A stretch of DNA of 64,000 bases from Echinarachnius parma. Lineage: Eukaryota > Echinodermata > Echinoidea > Clypeasteroida > Echinarachniidae. Positions 21,010 through 32,490 of this stretch are shown one piece after another; position 1 is the first letter of the stretch; each line of letters starts with the position of its first letter. The notes below the pieces were generated by a model. That model worked only from the letters and a program-made list of their open reading frames with translations. It did no database searches and was not told where the DNA came from. The position numbers and the translations under genes are program-made. The stretch is taken from positions 62,001 to 126,000 of the forward strand of contig JBAMJV010008346.1 of assembly GCA_037951105.1 (NCBI GenBank), read 5' to 3'.

Positions 21010-23329
21010 AGGCTGTGTAACACATTTGCAAACACCGTGGATCCCCGCGGATCATTCTCAAAATGTTCATGTAGCTAGGGAATGATGTTAATAAAAATGT
21101 GTGAGAAATATCAAATCAATTGAACCCTATACTTCTTCAATAAACGAATTTATTATATTTACTTCGGGAAAAATATGGCTTGATAGGCGGAGGGCCAAAG
21201 TCGAAAAAAGTGACTTTCGGTTGCCAGATCTCCACAACAAGTTTAAACCGATTTTATAGGTTTTCCCGCTCAATTTCGCGATTGTGTCAATCGAATTGAT
21301 AATAGGAGCAAACGAATTCGCGCGATTTGCGATCGCCGTACCAAAACAGCATTCGAATTCGTAAATAGTCGTTCAAAATCACGTAGGAGCAAGTGAATTT
21401 GCACAAAGTGCATACCTTTTCATCAATGGTCATTCGAATTCGCGAAAGGCCGTTGACAGTTGGCTGCACATTCGCGAATTCGAATGCCCATAAATGAACT
21501 TCTGTGTCTATTCACGAAAGCGTGTGCGTATGCATGAATTCGCATGCACTTATTCGGAATTTGGAAGACCGATACCAACGATTACGCGGCAACGCGCGAA
21601 TTCGAATGACCCTAAATGAATTCGATTGAAAAAAGTGCAAAATTGAGCGGGAAAACCTATATTTGCAAGTATTTTTAATGAGACCAATTAATTCAGAGGT
21701 CTACCTCAACAAATTTGTTGCGAACACCTTAGAATCCAAGATTGCGTCATAAAAACGCAGCCGTTTTGACTTGCTATAGATAATTGGCGAAATTTACCAA
21801 ACGACACAGCATGATCTTGCAGTCATATTAAAGACAATAAAATTTCCTATAATCTGATATCAAACACCATGGGTTTCGGTAACACGCTCATTTTTAGCCC
21901 CAAACTCAAATTTTAGGAATTTTTTCCCAACAATATGAAATTATTGATTTACATAAAATGGCATAAATCAATAATTATATTAGAAGTTAAAATAATACTT
22001 TTCAGAAAACTGCCCAGTTATAGCAACAATACTCTGTGAAAATTTAAAGTGTGTACCGTATCTGAACAAAAAGTTATTACACGTGGAAATCAGAATTTGA
22101 TATCGACAAAAAGGGTAGTTTTGCATGATTTCTTATCCTGTACATGGTGTCTCAAAAATGTGTAATCTTTACTATAGGATTTGTGTACTAAATAATTGCA
22201 CCAATCTAGGGACACCTTCGATTCCAGTTATGAAAACCAACATTAGGCTACCTGTAATATGATGAATATTCCACCATCATTTTGTAATCCGCGTAGATGT
22301 CGTGTCTGTCTTGTATTTGCATTTATCATAAATCAAGCGCTAAAATGAACTTATTTCAACTACCCATGGAGCATTCCAGTCAGCTGCATACTGACGCGCC
22401 TATTGCGAATTCGAATCATACATGGGTGCCCATGATGTTTTTAAAACATTGTTAAGATCAGTTCATTATATTGATACTAAAATACATAATACGAGGGACA
22501 CATGTGCAGAGCGTATTCGAACACCATCTTGATCTCAAGGCACGCACCCTTCATCCTCTGATTTCTTATTACATGTATTTGGAGACCATTAAGGTCTGTA
22601 CAAATTAGCTGACTTAGTATTAAAACAAAACAAACTCAATTGCTAAACCAATATGTAACACCAAAAAGCCTAGCTAACAGCAAGCCGAATGTTTATTTGT
22701 TGTGCACTACCCTGTACTCGTGTTACCATGGTAACAACAGCCGATTATAGACAGAAATAGACCAAATCACCAATGATTTATTAACAAAACTTAAAATTAG
22801 CAGGTAAAGGGTGTCATTTCACATGTAATTTTATTTCCTTCTTGTTCACGCGAAAATTAGTGTGCATAATGCGGCTAGTGGTAGCCCGATATATGATTTA
22901 TTGTATTTCTATTGTTGCTGTTACTATGGTTACAAATGTACACGGTGATACAAACAGTTACTTTACGATAAACATAATAGTTTGATATTCAACGTTTCCT
23001 TCGAACCATGAAAACGAATTTGCATGAGGTCCAGCTAACTGTGGTGCTCCGAATAATATACCGAAATAATGTATCATCAAGCGTAATCATGTTAAAAACA
23101 TGATCATCCAGATATGGTCGGTCCAACTGAATTAAAGGACGCGCGCCTCCCATTCGAATATTGCAATGAATAGTGCACTTTGCATGATGGATTTATTACA
23201 CATGCAGTGCAACTACCGACACACTATGTTCGTGTATTGCAAACCGATGGCAGCATATTCATGACATAAAAGAAGAAAACTGAAGGTTTTGTTAAAAACG
23301 GGAATGAACAATAATGTGTTACACTCCCT
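21010..23329. mobile_element. Large non-autonomous TTAA-target element (family C), 2.3 kb
   Basis: It is flanked by TTAA at 21006-21009 and 23330-23333. The left end AGGCTGTGTAACACATT and the right end AATGTGTTACACTCCCT are inverted repeats with a few mismatches. No reading frame inside resembles a transposase. A smaller TA-flanked palindromic element (21259-21657) sits within it. The boundary assignment rests on the matched ends and the TTAA pair; two unrelated insertions could in principle mimic this. Confidence 0.65.
21259..21657. mobile_element. TA-flanked fold-back MITE nested in the TTAA element
   Basis: The ends GGTTTTCCCGCTCAATTT and AAATTGAGCGGGAAAACC are perfect inverted repeats, each next to TA, the target typical of Tc1/mariner-type elements. 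The interior holds many copies of CGAATTCG-like words (for example CGCGAATTCGAATG), giving a dense array of small palindromes and EcoRI-type sites. Confidence 0.8.
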
Positions 23330-23691
23330 TTAATGAGCCTTGTGACAATTGTGTTAAAGAAAGCGATTATATTATCATTAGGCTAATGAGACCATTCGGA
23401 ATGCAGCTTTAAACATGTGTATATACATTATATACTCAACCCTTGAAATATCCAGCATGTGCAGAGTTACACCATGATTATGAATGTTATTTCATATCAT
23501 CATATGCTATAGATCTAGCATGTTATATTGGTTGATGCGTAACTAAATATGGGGGCTTGTCCGGGAGTAGCCTATATACCATCATATGGTTGATATTTCT
23601 AAAAAATAAGGTCAAGTCTTTGCAGAGCAGAATCTGTTGTGTGAATCGCATTAGGAAAACATTGAAGACGAAGTAGTCATTTACAACATAT

Positions 23692-23852
23692 CTGGGCCCC
23701 ATTGCAGAAAGGGTTGCAAGTTGCAATTGATTGTAAGTTAGATCATGTGACTAAATGCGCAAATCTGATTGGTTCAAATAATGCATATTTCCTGATTCAA
23801 AATTAATTGCAACTTAACAATCGATTGCAACTCTTTCTGCTACGGAACCCTG
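23692..23852. mobile_element. Palindromic MITE (GTTGCAGAAAGAG family)
   Basis: The ends are CTGGGCCCCATTGCAGAAAG and CTTTCTGCTACGGAACCCTGG, with a GCGCAAATCTGATTGGTT centre shared with the copy at 4502-4671. Confidence 0.8.
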
Positions 23853-25775
23853 GTCTATCAAGTCGCCTTAATAAAATTTGAATTTCAAAATAATTATTGC
23901 GTAGTTTGCAAAGCTTATGTCACTTAACATTTATGTTGACAATTTGTATATAATATTATAATGCCTTATTTTGAACAAATAATATGTATTCTTCACAAGG
24001 GTGACACGCGGAATAAACTAATAAAGTATATCATTACTAATTGATAATTGCCTCTTTTTATAACTAAACATAATTATGCACCATAACAGAACCGCGAGTG
24101 TTTTTTAGTTAGTGTGTGTGTAGGAGTATGTGTGTATACTTTATGACTTCAACTACCAATGTAGAACGGCTTTATATAAATTACATATGACCACTGAAGC
24201 AAATCGAATAGGGTTTTATGCAAGATGTAGATTATTAATAAAGAAATTATGTGTATTGTATGAATAATAATTAAGTTCAAACTGGAAGTGGGTCGTGCTG
24301 GACATGAAACAAAATATATACGGGCGCCATGTTGTGAATAATAAAACCCCATTTTGTGTGAGAAGTCTATTACACTACTATGAAATATTTTTCATAATAT
24401 CGAATGTAGAAATTAATAATGAAAAGGGTGGCGTACCAACGAGAAAAGTGTCATTCGCTTGAAATTATCTAAACAGTTGTCTAACAGCCACCATGAATAA
24501 TTTGTTTTGTTTTCAACACGGTTTTTGTATTATGCGTCATTGACTACGTTTTGACATTGAAACTACGCATAGCATCTATATTTTAACAGTCACTCTAACC
24601 CGCAGCCTAATGAGCGAAAAACACTAATTGAGGAGGCTATCGTGGGAATGGAAATACAGAGCAGGGGGCCGGGGTGTGGGAGGTTGTACCCCCCCCCCCC
24701 CCCCCCCCTCCCCCTCTGGTATATTTAGTACAGGCTGTTCACGATGTTTGGGGCGTATAGGGAATTCTAACAATTGAAAGCGGTATATGTTTCAACTTTA
24801 TTTATTTATTTTTATTTTATTTTTATTTTTTCATTTGTTTATCATTTTTTGTTAATTATTATTATTATTATTTTTTTAAAATTAATATTATTATTTATTT
24901 TTTATTTATTTATTCTTTTTTTTTTGGGGGGGGGGGGGGGGTGCTGAATTCAAACCGTTTTTTTTTTTTTGCGTTGAAAGTGAAAAGTTGTTACTCTATG
25001 AAAATGCGTATCAAGCCATATACCACATCAGTTAGGGGATGGTATGCAGCGCCCCAAGCCTCCTACATTCAGTACGCCAGTAAGGCTCATTAACATCGAA
25101 TTATAATTATTAATGGAATGTGTATTATCCACGCGAAAAGCGGTCCATGCATTAAGGGTGACCTTTGCGAAAATCAATGTATTTTGGTATTTTTTTTATT
25201 GGTAGGCCTACTATATGTTAGTAATGATTGCCGTTCACCTGAATAAAATGTAACAAAGACTCGTTTTACATGTCAACATGACCAGCAAAATTGATGAATA
25301 ATTAATTTGTCATTAATTAATATACCAATGCGTTAAAACTACGCCCGCGCATGTGCTCCTAAAAATAAACACGCCATACTATTGGTTGACTATATGGGTA
25401 CAACAACGTTTGTACGTGTGTAGCGTTCGTTTGTGTGTACGTACATATAATATAGATTACTGTATGTATATATGTGTTTTGTATGTGAGACTGCACATGT
25501 GTCTGTACGTGTGTTTATTTATCCCAGCATATTATATGCCCCATCAAGATGTAAATAACCTAGATCATTGATGTTATTTATTTTTCACATGCAAACAGAC
25601 GCGAACACAAACAATCACACACAAACACACACACACACACACACACATACAGACTAAAAAAAAACCAGCAGACAAACACATACGCACGTACAAACCCTTA
25701 CACGCACCACCACCACAACACAAAAAAAACAACACAAACACACACACACGCACACACACACACACACGCACACAC

Positions 25776-25861
<86 letters not shown>

Positions 25862-27500
25862 TAACTAATATCAAACAGTGTTATGTCATGTCAGGTACAA
25901 ATCGGTCGAGATATTCAAGCACAATTAAAAGAAAACAAATGTTTGTGTTGCCTAAATTTATGTCAATGAAAATAGAAAGTGGTTTCCCAAAAAACAAGAT
26001 AGGCTAAATGGGCAAAAATTAGGAAGGACGTCGAAGCCTTCGCAGATTTATTTTAGAGGTAACTGATTATGATATTGGATAATGACGCGAATGCCAGTGG
26101 TGTTGCTTATGGAGGGCAGTAGCGTAGTGTGTTCGGGCTTATATCGGGGGGGGGGGGGGGGGGGGAGCTCGCAAATGATAGGAAGCACACCTTATGTATT
26201 TCTTTATTTTTACAGTCGCATACATGTATTTTTATGCTACAATATACTACTGCCCCTCATGTGTCCCTAATTATCACATGCGGAGAACATGAACAAAGCA
26301 GAATTATAAATTACTATTACTATTTTAAGCACAAGCTATTATGATAATGGACAAGGGGCTACTGCGCCATCGCACTTGATCGCCCCCGTCCTTGTGGAGG
26401 GAAAATAAATATAGAATTATTTTTTTGGTTTTGAGTGCAGGCTGCCTCCTCTGTGGGGATCGTTTCCTCTCGTTTCCTATAATATCCCAATGACTAATGT
26501 ATTTAATTTCGCATTCTTTCAGTATTTTCCACCACCAACACCAATCTTGTGAATAATATCTCCTTGCTCAGATTTTATAATAGGTATTATACGTGTTCCA
26601 AGAGTTGAGATATGATACATCCCCGGCCTTTCCGTGTGTCAGGATCAAAATGGCGTAACTATACCGGGGCAGGGCGGAGGGACGGGGAATCAATGTCCCA
26701 TAGTATGTTGTGCTACCTAGCTCCCTCATTCTCCTAACCACAGCCCCTCCCCCAACCCAACTTGATCGAAAAGCGAATAGTGTATCACATTTTGGTATAA
26801 TTATGTTGCCTTAATTAGGCTGCATTGAACTCTTTATGAATCCTTGTTCCTCTCCACACCCCCCCCCCCCCACCCACCCCCCCCCCCCCCATAGTTTCAA
26901 TTCCCTCACACTGATGCGATTGTGTTTGAATAGTTATGATATGTCAGAAGTTGTGTCTCTTTTTAGTGTGAATAGTACAATTCATTTTATCTCTCTTTTA
27001 TTTCATTATCTTTGTTCTGAACTTGCGTGTGACTGCCAACAATGTCAAAATGCTATGAACAGGAAATGTACTAGTTTCTATCTCAAAAGTCTTGGTTTGT
27101 GGTTCCGTCCGGTCTAAAATATCAGTCATTGGCCTGTGTGGAATACAAATAACTACAAAATATACCATCCAACTTATACTGTGTTTGTGTCGTCATTACG
27201 CCATCCATAACATAACATACGGAGCTCGTTCGAGACATGTAAGTAGATAATTCACTTAAAACTCAACTTAAATTGTTTTTTAACGCCATTTATATGTAAG
27301 TATTGGTCTTGTAACTTACAAGAACATTGATTTAGACTAATATTGTACGGTTTTCCAATGTCTATTATGCTTTCATTAATACATCGATTTGTTGTATTGC
27401 GTAAATATTGGCCTATACCTGGTTGATTCGTTTATAAATGAAACTATCAACACCTTACATGTAGAACAACATCATTACAATGTTGCATTGCCAATGTGAC
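23853..27500. other. No gene recognised; simple repeats and poly-G/C tracts
   Basis: Non-coding. Poly-C at about 24689-24710, T/A-rich low complexity at 24795-24920, poly-G at about 24925 and 26147, and poly-C at about 26860-26890. A T-rich stretch near 24961 follows the second poly-G tract. The short frames here are low complexity. Confidence 0.6.
25604..25859. repeat. (CA)n microsatellite
   Basis: Imperfect CA repeat with CG and A-rich interruptions, ending in a pure CA run at about 25814-25858. Confidence 0.95.
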
Positions 27501-27503
27501 CTA

Positions 27504-27822
27504 CACAGTAAACAAAAATTAAACAACTTTTTAAACAACCAAAAACGGCCAAAAACGCTGTTTAAGCCGGTCCCTCTAACAACGTTGTTTAACATTTTGA
27601 ACAACCAAGATGTTGGTTGTTCAAAATTCTAAACAATGTTGTTAGAGGGACCGGCTTAAACAGCATTTTTGGCTTTTTAAGCCGGTCCCTCTAACAACAT
27701 TGTTTAAAATTTTGAACAACCAGATCTTGGTTGTTCAAAATGTTAAACAACGTTGTTAGAGGGACCGGCTTAAACAGCGTTTTTGGTTGTTTAAAAAGTT
27801 GTTTAATTTTTTTTTTACTGTG
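27504..27822. mobile_element. TA-flanked MITE with two tandem internal palindromes, 319 bp
   Basis: It is flanked by TA at 27502-27503 and 27823-27824. The ends CACAGTAAAC and TTTTACTGTG begin inverted repeats rich in TTAAACAAC. Inside are two direct copies of a palindromic module, each starting TTTAAGCCGGTCCCTCTAAC and ending GTTAGAGGGACCGGCTTAAA. The element could therefore fold as one long stem or as two side-by-side hairpins. TA targets suggest a Tc1/mariner-type mobiliser; no transposase is present. Confidence 0.88.
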
Positions 27823-27828
27823 TATATA

Positions 27829-27994
27829 GGCCCCGTTGTAGAAAGAGATACAATCGATTGTAAGTTACAATTATTTGTAAGTCAGAAAACTTGCGCGTTT
27901 CAACGAATCAAATTTGCGCATTTAGAACACATGATCTGACTTACAATTAATTGTAACTTACTATCGATTGTATCTCTTTCTGCAACGGGCCCTG
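27829..27994. mobile_element. Palindromic MITE (GTTGCAGAAAGAG family)
   Basis: The ends are GGCCCCGTTGTAGAAAGAG and CTCTTTCTGCAACGGGCC, with ACAATCGATTGT stems. It lies four bases beyond the TA duplication of the preceding MITE. Confidence 0.85.
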
Positions 27995-28879
27995 GAAATA
28001 TATATTAAACGCCTCCCAACTGGCGGAAGGTTGCAAATCAGTGATTTGCGGAACGCCGTATAGACATTGTTCAATATATCTGATTTTTGTTTTTGCTGTT
28101 TCATTACCCCACTTTATGCTGAAAGAAATGTCATCAATTTGTAATGATGCGCGGTTGCTTTTCAAGACTCTGACGTATTCATGCATGGTTTGTTCGATAT
28201 TGTCGATAGTCACGTATTGGTGTAAGCCTATACTTTGTTACCGAACAATTGTTCTTAGAAATACAATTACGATATTCATTATAAATTAATTGTCTGACAT
28301 AACTAAAGTGGGACAAATTAAAGAGTAGTAAGATCCAAACTAACATTCGCTCTCGCAGCCAACATACACACAATATATCATACATCTACGGTAGTCATCT
28401 ACAATTATGTTTGTACAAAAACTACGTTATCCACTTCATTATTCGTTATTATTTACATAATTGAATCTTACTTTTCAAGATATTGTAAATAACTAAGCTT
28501 TAAAGTGTGTGCTAAGAAATAATTATAAAATAAAATAAAAGATAATAATAATAATACAAATAATAACAACAATAAAATAAAATAAAAGATTAATTATTAT
28601 TATAATAGGTGTAATAAAAACAAAACAAAAAAGCACCAACCATTAGAACAGAGAGAATATACAGCGAATACATAAGAAACAAACAAACAAATCATATCAT
28701 TTTGCTAGGATCATAGCCTTGTGCTTATTTCTGTTAAGTTATTATAGAGAAGAATACGAGAAACGACAATGGTGTAATAATACGTGACTGTATAGCTCCC
28801 CAAAAAGCATACAGAAAAATATAAACAAAACCAAAATCATATAATCTTATAGGATTTAAGTTTTTTTCTATTATTTTAA

Positions 28880-28889
28880 TCTTATTTCA
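28880..28889 (+). promoter_or_regulatory. Splice acceptor of the acetyltransferase first coding exon
   Basis: The T-rich tract ending CTTATTTCAG precedes the exon whose ATG is at 28912. This implies at least one non-coding leader exon upstream, which I could not locate. Confidence 0.5.
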
Positions 28890-28911
28890 GAGAGAAAATC
28901 GAGAAACAACC

Positions 28912-31266
28912 ATGGTGTACTACGTGATAAGGAGAGGTCGAACAACGGACTGTGGCGATTTGTTTCGACTGATTAAAGAGACGGCCGAATTCAGTGGTCA
29001 GAAGAGTCACCCAGGGAGCGATGACCGAGACCTCACTATTCTCACATCAGAAGAGGGTAGGTTTGTTTGTCCGTGTGTGTATTGTTTGTTTGTCTGCTTG
29101 TTTGTGAGTTGAAATATAGAGATTTGTTTCGACTGATCAAAAAGACGGCCAAATTCAGTGGCCAGAAGAGTCACCCATGCAGGGAGCGATGACCGGAACC
29201 TCACTATACTCACATCGGAAGAGGGTATGTTTGTTTGTTGGAATGTCAGTGGCCATGCTTGGAGAACAACCCAGGCATCAATGACCGGGACCTGACCATA
29301 CTCACATCAGTGTCAGAAGAGGGTAGGTTTGTTAGTGTGTCTGTCTGATTGTTTGTTTGTTTGTTTGTTTGTTTGTTTGTTTGTTTGTTTGTGTGTTTGT
29401 TTGTTTGTATGTTTGTTAATTGTTTGTTAGTTTGTTTAATGTCAGTGACCAGAAGAATCACCCATGCAGGCAGCGACGACCAGGACCTGACCATACTCAC
29501 ATTTGAATCAATTGTTACTTTTTTATAAAACTTTCCTTGTTTTCCTCCAGTTTTGCGAAAAGATGCCTTCTGCCCAAAGCCGCTCTTCTATTTCTTGGTA
29601 GTCGAGTGCTTCTTCACCCAGGACCAGATAGAGAGAAATGACGGAGAAATCATCGGCTTCTCGACATTCAATGAGTGGTACAGCATCTACAAGGGAAAGT
29701 CAGCGTACATCAGCGGCATGTTCGTCTCATCCAGTCACAGAGGTACACGAATCCACTCTTTCTGATGATGAAGATGATGACGATGACGATGACGATGACG
29801 ATAATGATGATGATGATAATGATGATGATGATGATAATGATGATGTTGATGATGATGGTGATGATGATGATGGTGGTGGACTGTGGTGATGGTGGTGGTA
29901 GTAGTGGTGGTGATGATGATGATAATGTTGATGATGATGAGGAGGAGAGGGAGGAGGGGGAGGGGAAAAAGGGGGAGGGGGAGGAGAGTGACAGTGATAA
30001 TTACCATAATGATGGTTATGAGAAGGAGGAAAGTCAGGAGGATGATAATCCCTTTTGAACGGCTCCAATAATCTGTTTCAAACATTATTATTCACTTGTG
30101 ATTGTATGTATATCACAAAACCGTATGTAAAATTTGTTTATGTCATTAATTTTGCAACAAAATTGCATTATTTTCTGATTTTGTTCCTCTCGGATAATTA
30201 GTGTGGAAAATTACCTAAATATTATAAAACTAATTCAGCTATAATATTGTATTATTTGTGAAGTGCTCATTTCACACAAACGTAGCGACATCAACATTAT
30301 TTCAAAATTATTGAAATGACAGTCTTGATTGATAGTCCTATTTCGTCAACCTGTTTCATAATCTTTAAGTGGAATGTACCATATAAATACACATTGATGT
30401 TTATCAAAGAAAAGCATAAATCACAGTTTGTATTGTTCGATCATTTTCTTTTGAAGGAAACCATCTAGCCCCATCATTATTTCGGACCACGGCAAAGGTA
30501 ATTTTTTTGGAGAATGTATTTCTTCCAATCCTAATGCAAACTCAGTTGTTGATAGTTGTTTATTTTGTTTGTCTTACAGGGGCGGATCTAGCTTTTTGCT
30601 AAGGGGGGGGGGGGGGGTTGACCCAATGATGATGCGGATACTGTGTGGGTATGGACACATGATGGCGTTTTTCTATGCACACTTGGCAGTCCAAGGGGGG
30701 TGGGGGGTTAAACCCCCTAACCCCCCCCCCCCCCCCTAGATCCGCCACTGTCTTATGATCTCTCCAAATTGTGTTGATTGGTAAATCATGGTAAATGCAT
30801 TATACATGTATTCTCAGTTGGAATCTTAGTATTTTTCTAGTGAGGTCATTAGTAAATATACACTCTCGCTGCAGGGAAATTAAATACAACCCTTTAAAAA
30901 CTTATAGACATACTCCCCTATCCTAGTGCGCTCATACCGTATAGCAAAGCCATTCTTATTTAAAATGATGCACTACCATGTGAATTTAACTCTTATCTTG
31001 TATACAGTCTTAAAAGTAGATGTATGTCGCACACCTGGGGTCGCACATGAAGGGCGTAGCACTCTAAAATGTCGGCGGTAGTCGTTGCACGAGAAACTTA
31101 AAATCTTTGTCATGTTGGCTCTAAATTTCTGTAATCATAGGTCTGTCTCGAGAACGACTGCAAGTCGTTGATGTGGGGTGTTTCGCGCTGGAATTTCGGC
31201 GGGAAGACGTTTTACCAGAAACTCGGCGCCGTGAACACGACGGATCGGGAACAGCGGGAATCATGA
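28912..31266 (+). CDS. Spermidine/spermine N-acetyltransferase-like (SSAT/GNAT family), four coding exons
   Basis: SSAT enzymes acetylate polyamines or related amines with acetyl-CoA. Exons are 28912-29056, 29551-29742, 30457-30497 and 31141-31266, all with GT-AG borders and matching phases. The 167-residue product is collinear with human SSAT1 (171 residues): VIRRGRTTDCGDLFRLIKE at the start, LTSEEVLRKDAF then PLFYFLVVE (60-67), GEIIGFSTF, GKSAYISGMFVSSSHRG, and WNFGGKTFYQKLGA (143-156), whose FY holds the tyrosine equivalent to the SSAT1 catalytic one. Odd points: the SSAT1 YLEDFFV acidic pair is SG here, and the acetyl-CoA loop RGFGIG is RGNHLA. The end is early: TGA at 31264 follows a position one base short of the downstream copy (GAATTCATG), so the usual C-terminal strand is lost. 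It may be a diverged enzyme, a pseudoenzyme, a decaying gene or a sequence error. A poly(A) signal AATAAA lies at 31541. LSM7 follows on the same strand. Confidence 0.83.
28957..29508 (+). repeat. Four tandem diverged copies of part of the acetyltransferase first coding exon
   Basis: The exon segment from GATTTGTTTCGACTGATTAA to its splice donor recurs. Copy B is at 29121-29235 (same start, CACATCGGAAGAGGGTATGT). Copies C (about 29242-29325) and D (about 29439-29508) start at AATGTCAGTG. Copies A, B and C keep a donor-like GAAGAGGGTA; D lacks it. TTTG-rich sequence separates the copies, so unequal exchange between the TTTG runs may have made the array. Confidence 0.85.
29347..29412. repeat. 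(TTTG)n microsatellite
   Basis: About 15 near-perfect units of TTTG in intron 1 of the acetyltransferase gene, between exon-derived copies C and D. Confidence 0.95.
29763..29945. repeat. (GAT)n microsatellite
   Basis: GAT/GAC repeat starting about 20 bp after the exon 2 splice donor, followed by a G-rich purine tract to about 29990. Open frames here encode poly-Asp, poly-Met or poly-His only. Confidence 0.95.
30577..30750. mobile_element. Poly-G/poly-C fold-back MITE (GGCGGATCTAG ends)
   Basis: The element starts CAGGGGCGGATCTAG and ends CTAGATCCGCCACTG, which are inverted repeats. It is flanked by TCTTA on both sides (30572-30576 and 30751-30755; GTCTTA if the last G is counted as target). 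A poly-G run near the left end and a poly-C run near the right end make it a strong hairpin. It lies in intron 3 of the acetyltransferase gene. A half copy is at 32667-32735. The 5-6 bp duplication does not fit hAT; the superfamily is unassigned. Confidence 0.85.
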
Positions 31267-31549
31267 CTCTCCACAAGGACAACCTTACCAAGCTCGTCCG
31301 GGAATACGTCCCTCAAGTTCCCGGCGGGTGGAGATCCACGTGAGAGATGACATCTATAGGGGGGACTCTAGTGACATGAAATTAACGAACGCAAAGGATC
31401 GGGAACGGCGGGAATTCATGACCCTGCACAAGGACAAGCCGTGACCATGGCTGGTCCGGGAATACGTGCCGCACGTTCCCGGCGGGGTGGAGATCCATGT
31501 GAGAGAGAGAACATCTATAGAAATGACTCTAGTGGCATGAAATAAAGAT
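31242..31549 (+). repeat. Tandem duplication (period 154 bp) of the acetyltransferase last-exon end and 3' UTR
   Basis: Copy 1 (31242-31395) and copy 2 (31396-31549) both run from GGATCGGGAAC through CATGACYCT, GGACAA, CTSGTCCGGGAATACGT and TTCCCGGCGGG to GGAGATCCAYGTGAGAGA. Copy 1 lacks one T relative to copy 2 at GAA(T)TCATG. Copy 2 keeps that base but has its own in-frame TGA soon after (DREREFMTLHKDKP-like end). AATAAA occurs only at the end of copy 2 (31541), where copy 1 has AATTAA. Confidence 0.9.
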
Positions 31550-32290
31550 GAACTTTAGAAAGGAAAATGGTGTATTATATACATCGGAATAGCAAGGAGG
31601 GTTATTGTTATTCTTTCTAATTGTAAGTGTTATTATTTGTAACGCTAATAACGTTAGTAAGGAAAACTGTCAATGTTCTCCCTCGTTTTATCAATCTATT
31701 CAACATTTGTAAACCACTGCATGCACTTTAAAATATGAGATAGATATTCATGTACTGTAAATATATTCCTCTATTCTCTTATTTATCATCACCGTTATTT
31801 ATCATCACCGTCAATGACGATCATTCAACCGAATATTTTGCCATGTTTAGAGCAATTACAAGGTCTAATTTTTAGTATCCCCTCATTCGCCCATAGCTCA
31901 TTATTATTTACTAGCCAGCTAATATGAGCTAGATCGCAGGTGCCTAGCTCCAACAAGTATTGTTCTGTGTCCCATCACACCCCCCCCCCCCCACCCCCCG
32001 AAAAATGCATACTTCCAAGGGAAAATGAGCAGCAGATATCGGCCCCCAAAATGAAAAATAAGATAAATAATAATGTAATGCTCGTAGTTAACCTATCACT
32101 TTGGGGCCAATAAAGACATTTAAAATTTTTATTTTGTATGGCATATTGGCATTATGAAAGTAGTAAGTTTATCATGAGCAAATTAATAAACTATGGTATT
32201 GAATGTTTTTATAGTAAATACAATTTGACTATAAAATATACCATATATATATACTATAATTGATTTTGAATGATCATTGCTTAAATGCAG
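31550..32290. other. Intergenic, no gene recognised
   Basis: A/T-rich spacer between the acetyltransferase and LSM7 genes, with a poly-C tract near 31979-31998. Confidence 0.6.
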
Positions 32291-32330
32291 GTGATGGTGA
32301 AGTTGATCGAGATATTGATGATGATGATGA

Positions 32331-32400
<70 letters not shown>

Positions 32401-32419
32401 GTGGTGGTTGTTGATGAAT

Positions 32420-32450
<31 letters not shown>

Positions 32451-32490
32451 CGACGATGATGACGATGATGACGATGATGATGATTATCAA
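32290..32490. repeat. (GAT)n microsatellite
   Basis: Long ATG/GAT repeat, pure from about 32325 to 32400, then mixed with GAC. The 108-codon frame across it is poly-Met/poly-Asp and is not a gene. Confidence 0.95.

Noticed and set aside
25574-25857. Cys/Val-rich frames
   Set aside because: Translation of the CA repeat.
29638-30085. Overlapping Asp-, Met- and His-rich frames
   Set aside because: Frames of the GAT microsatellite in intron 2 of the acetyltransferase gene; the exon ends at 29742 by phase and homology.
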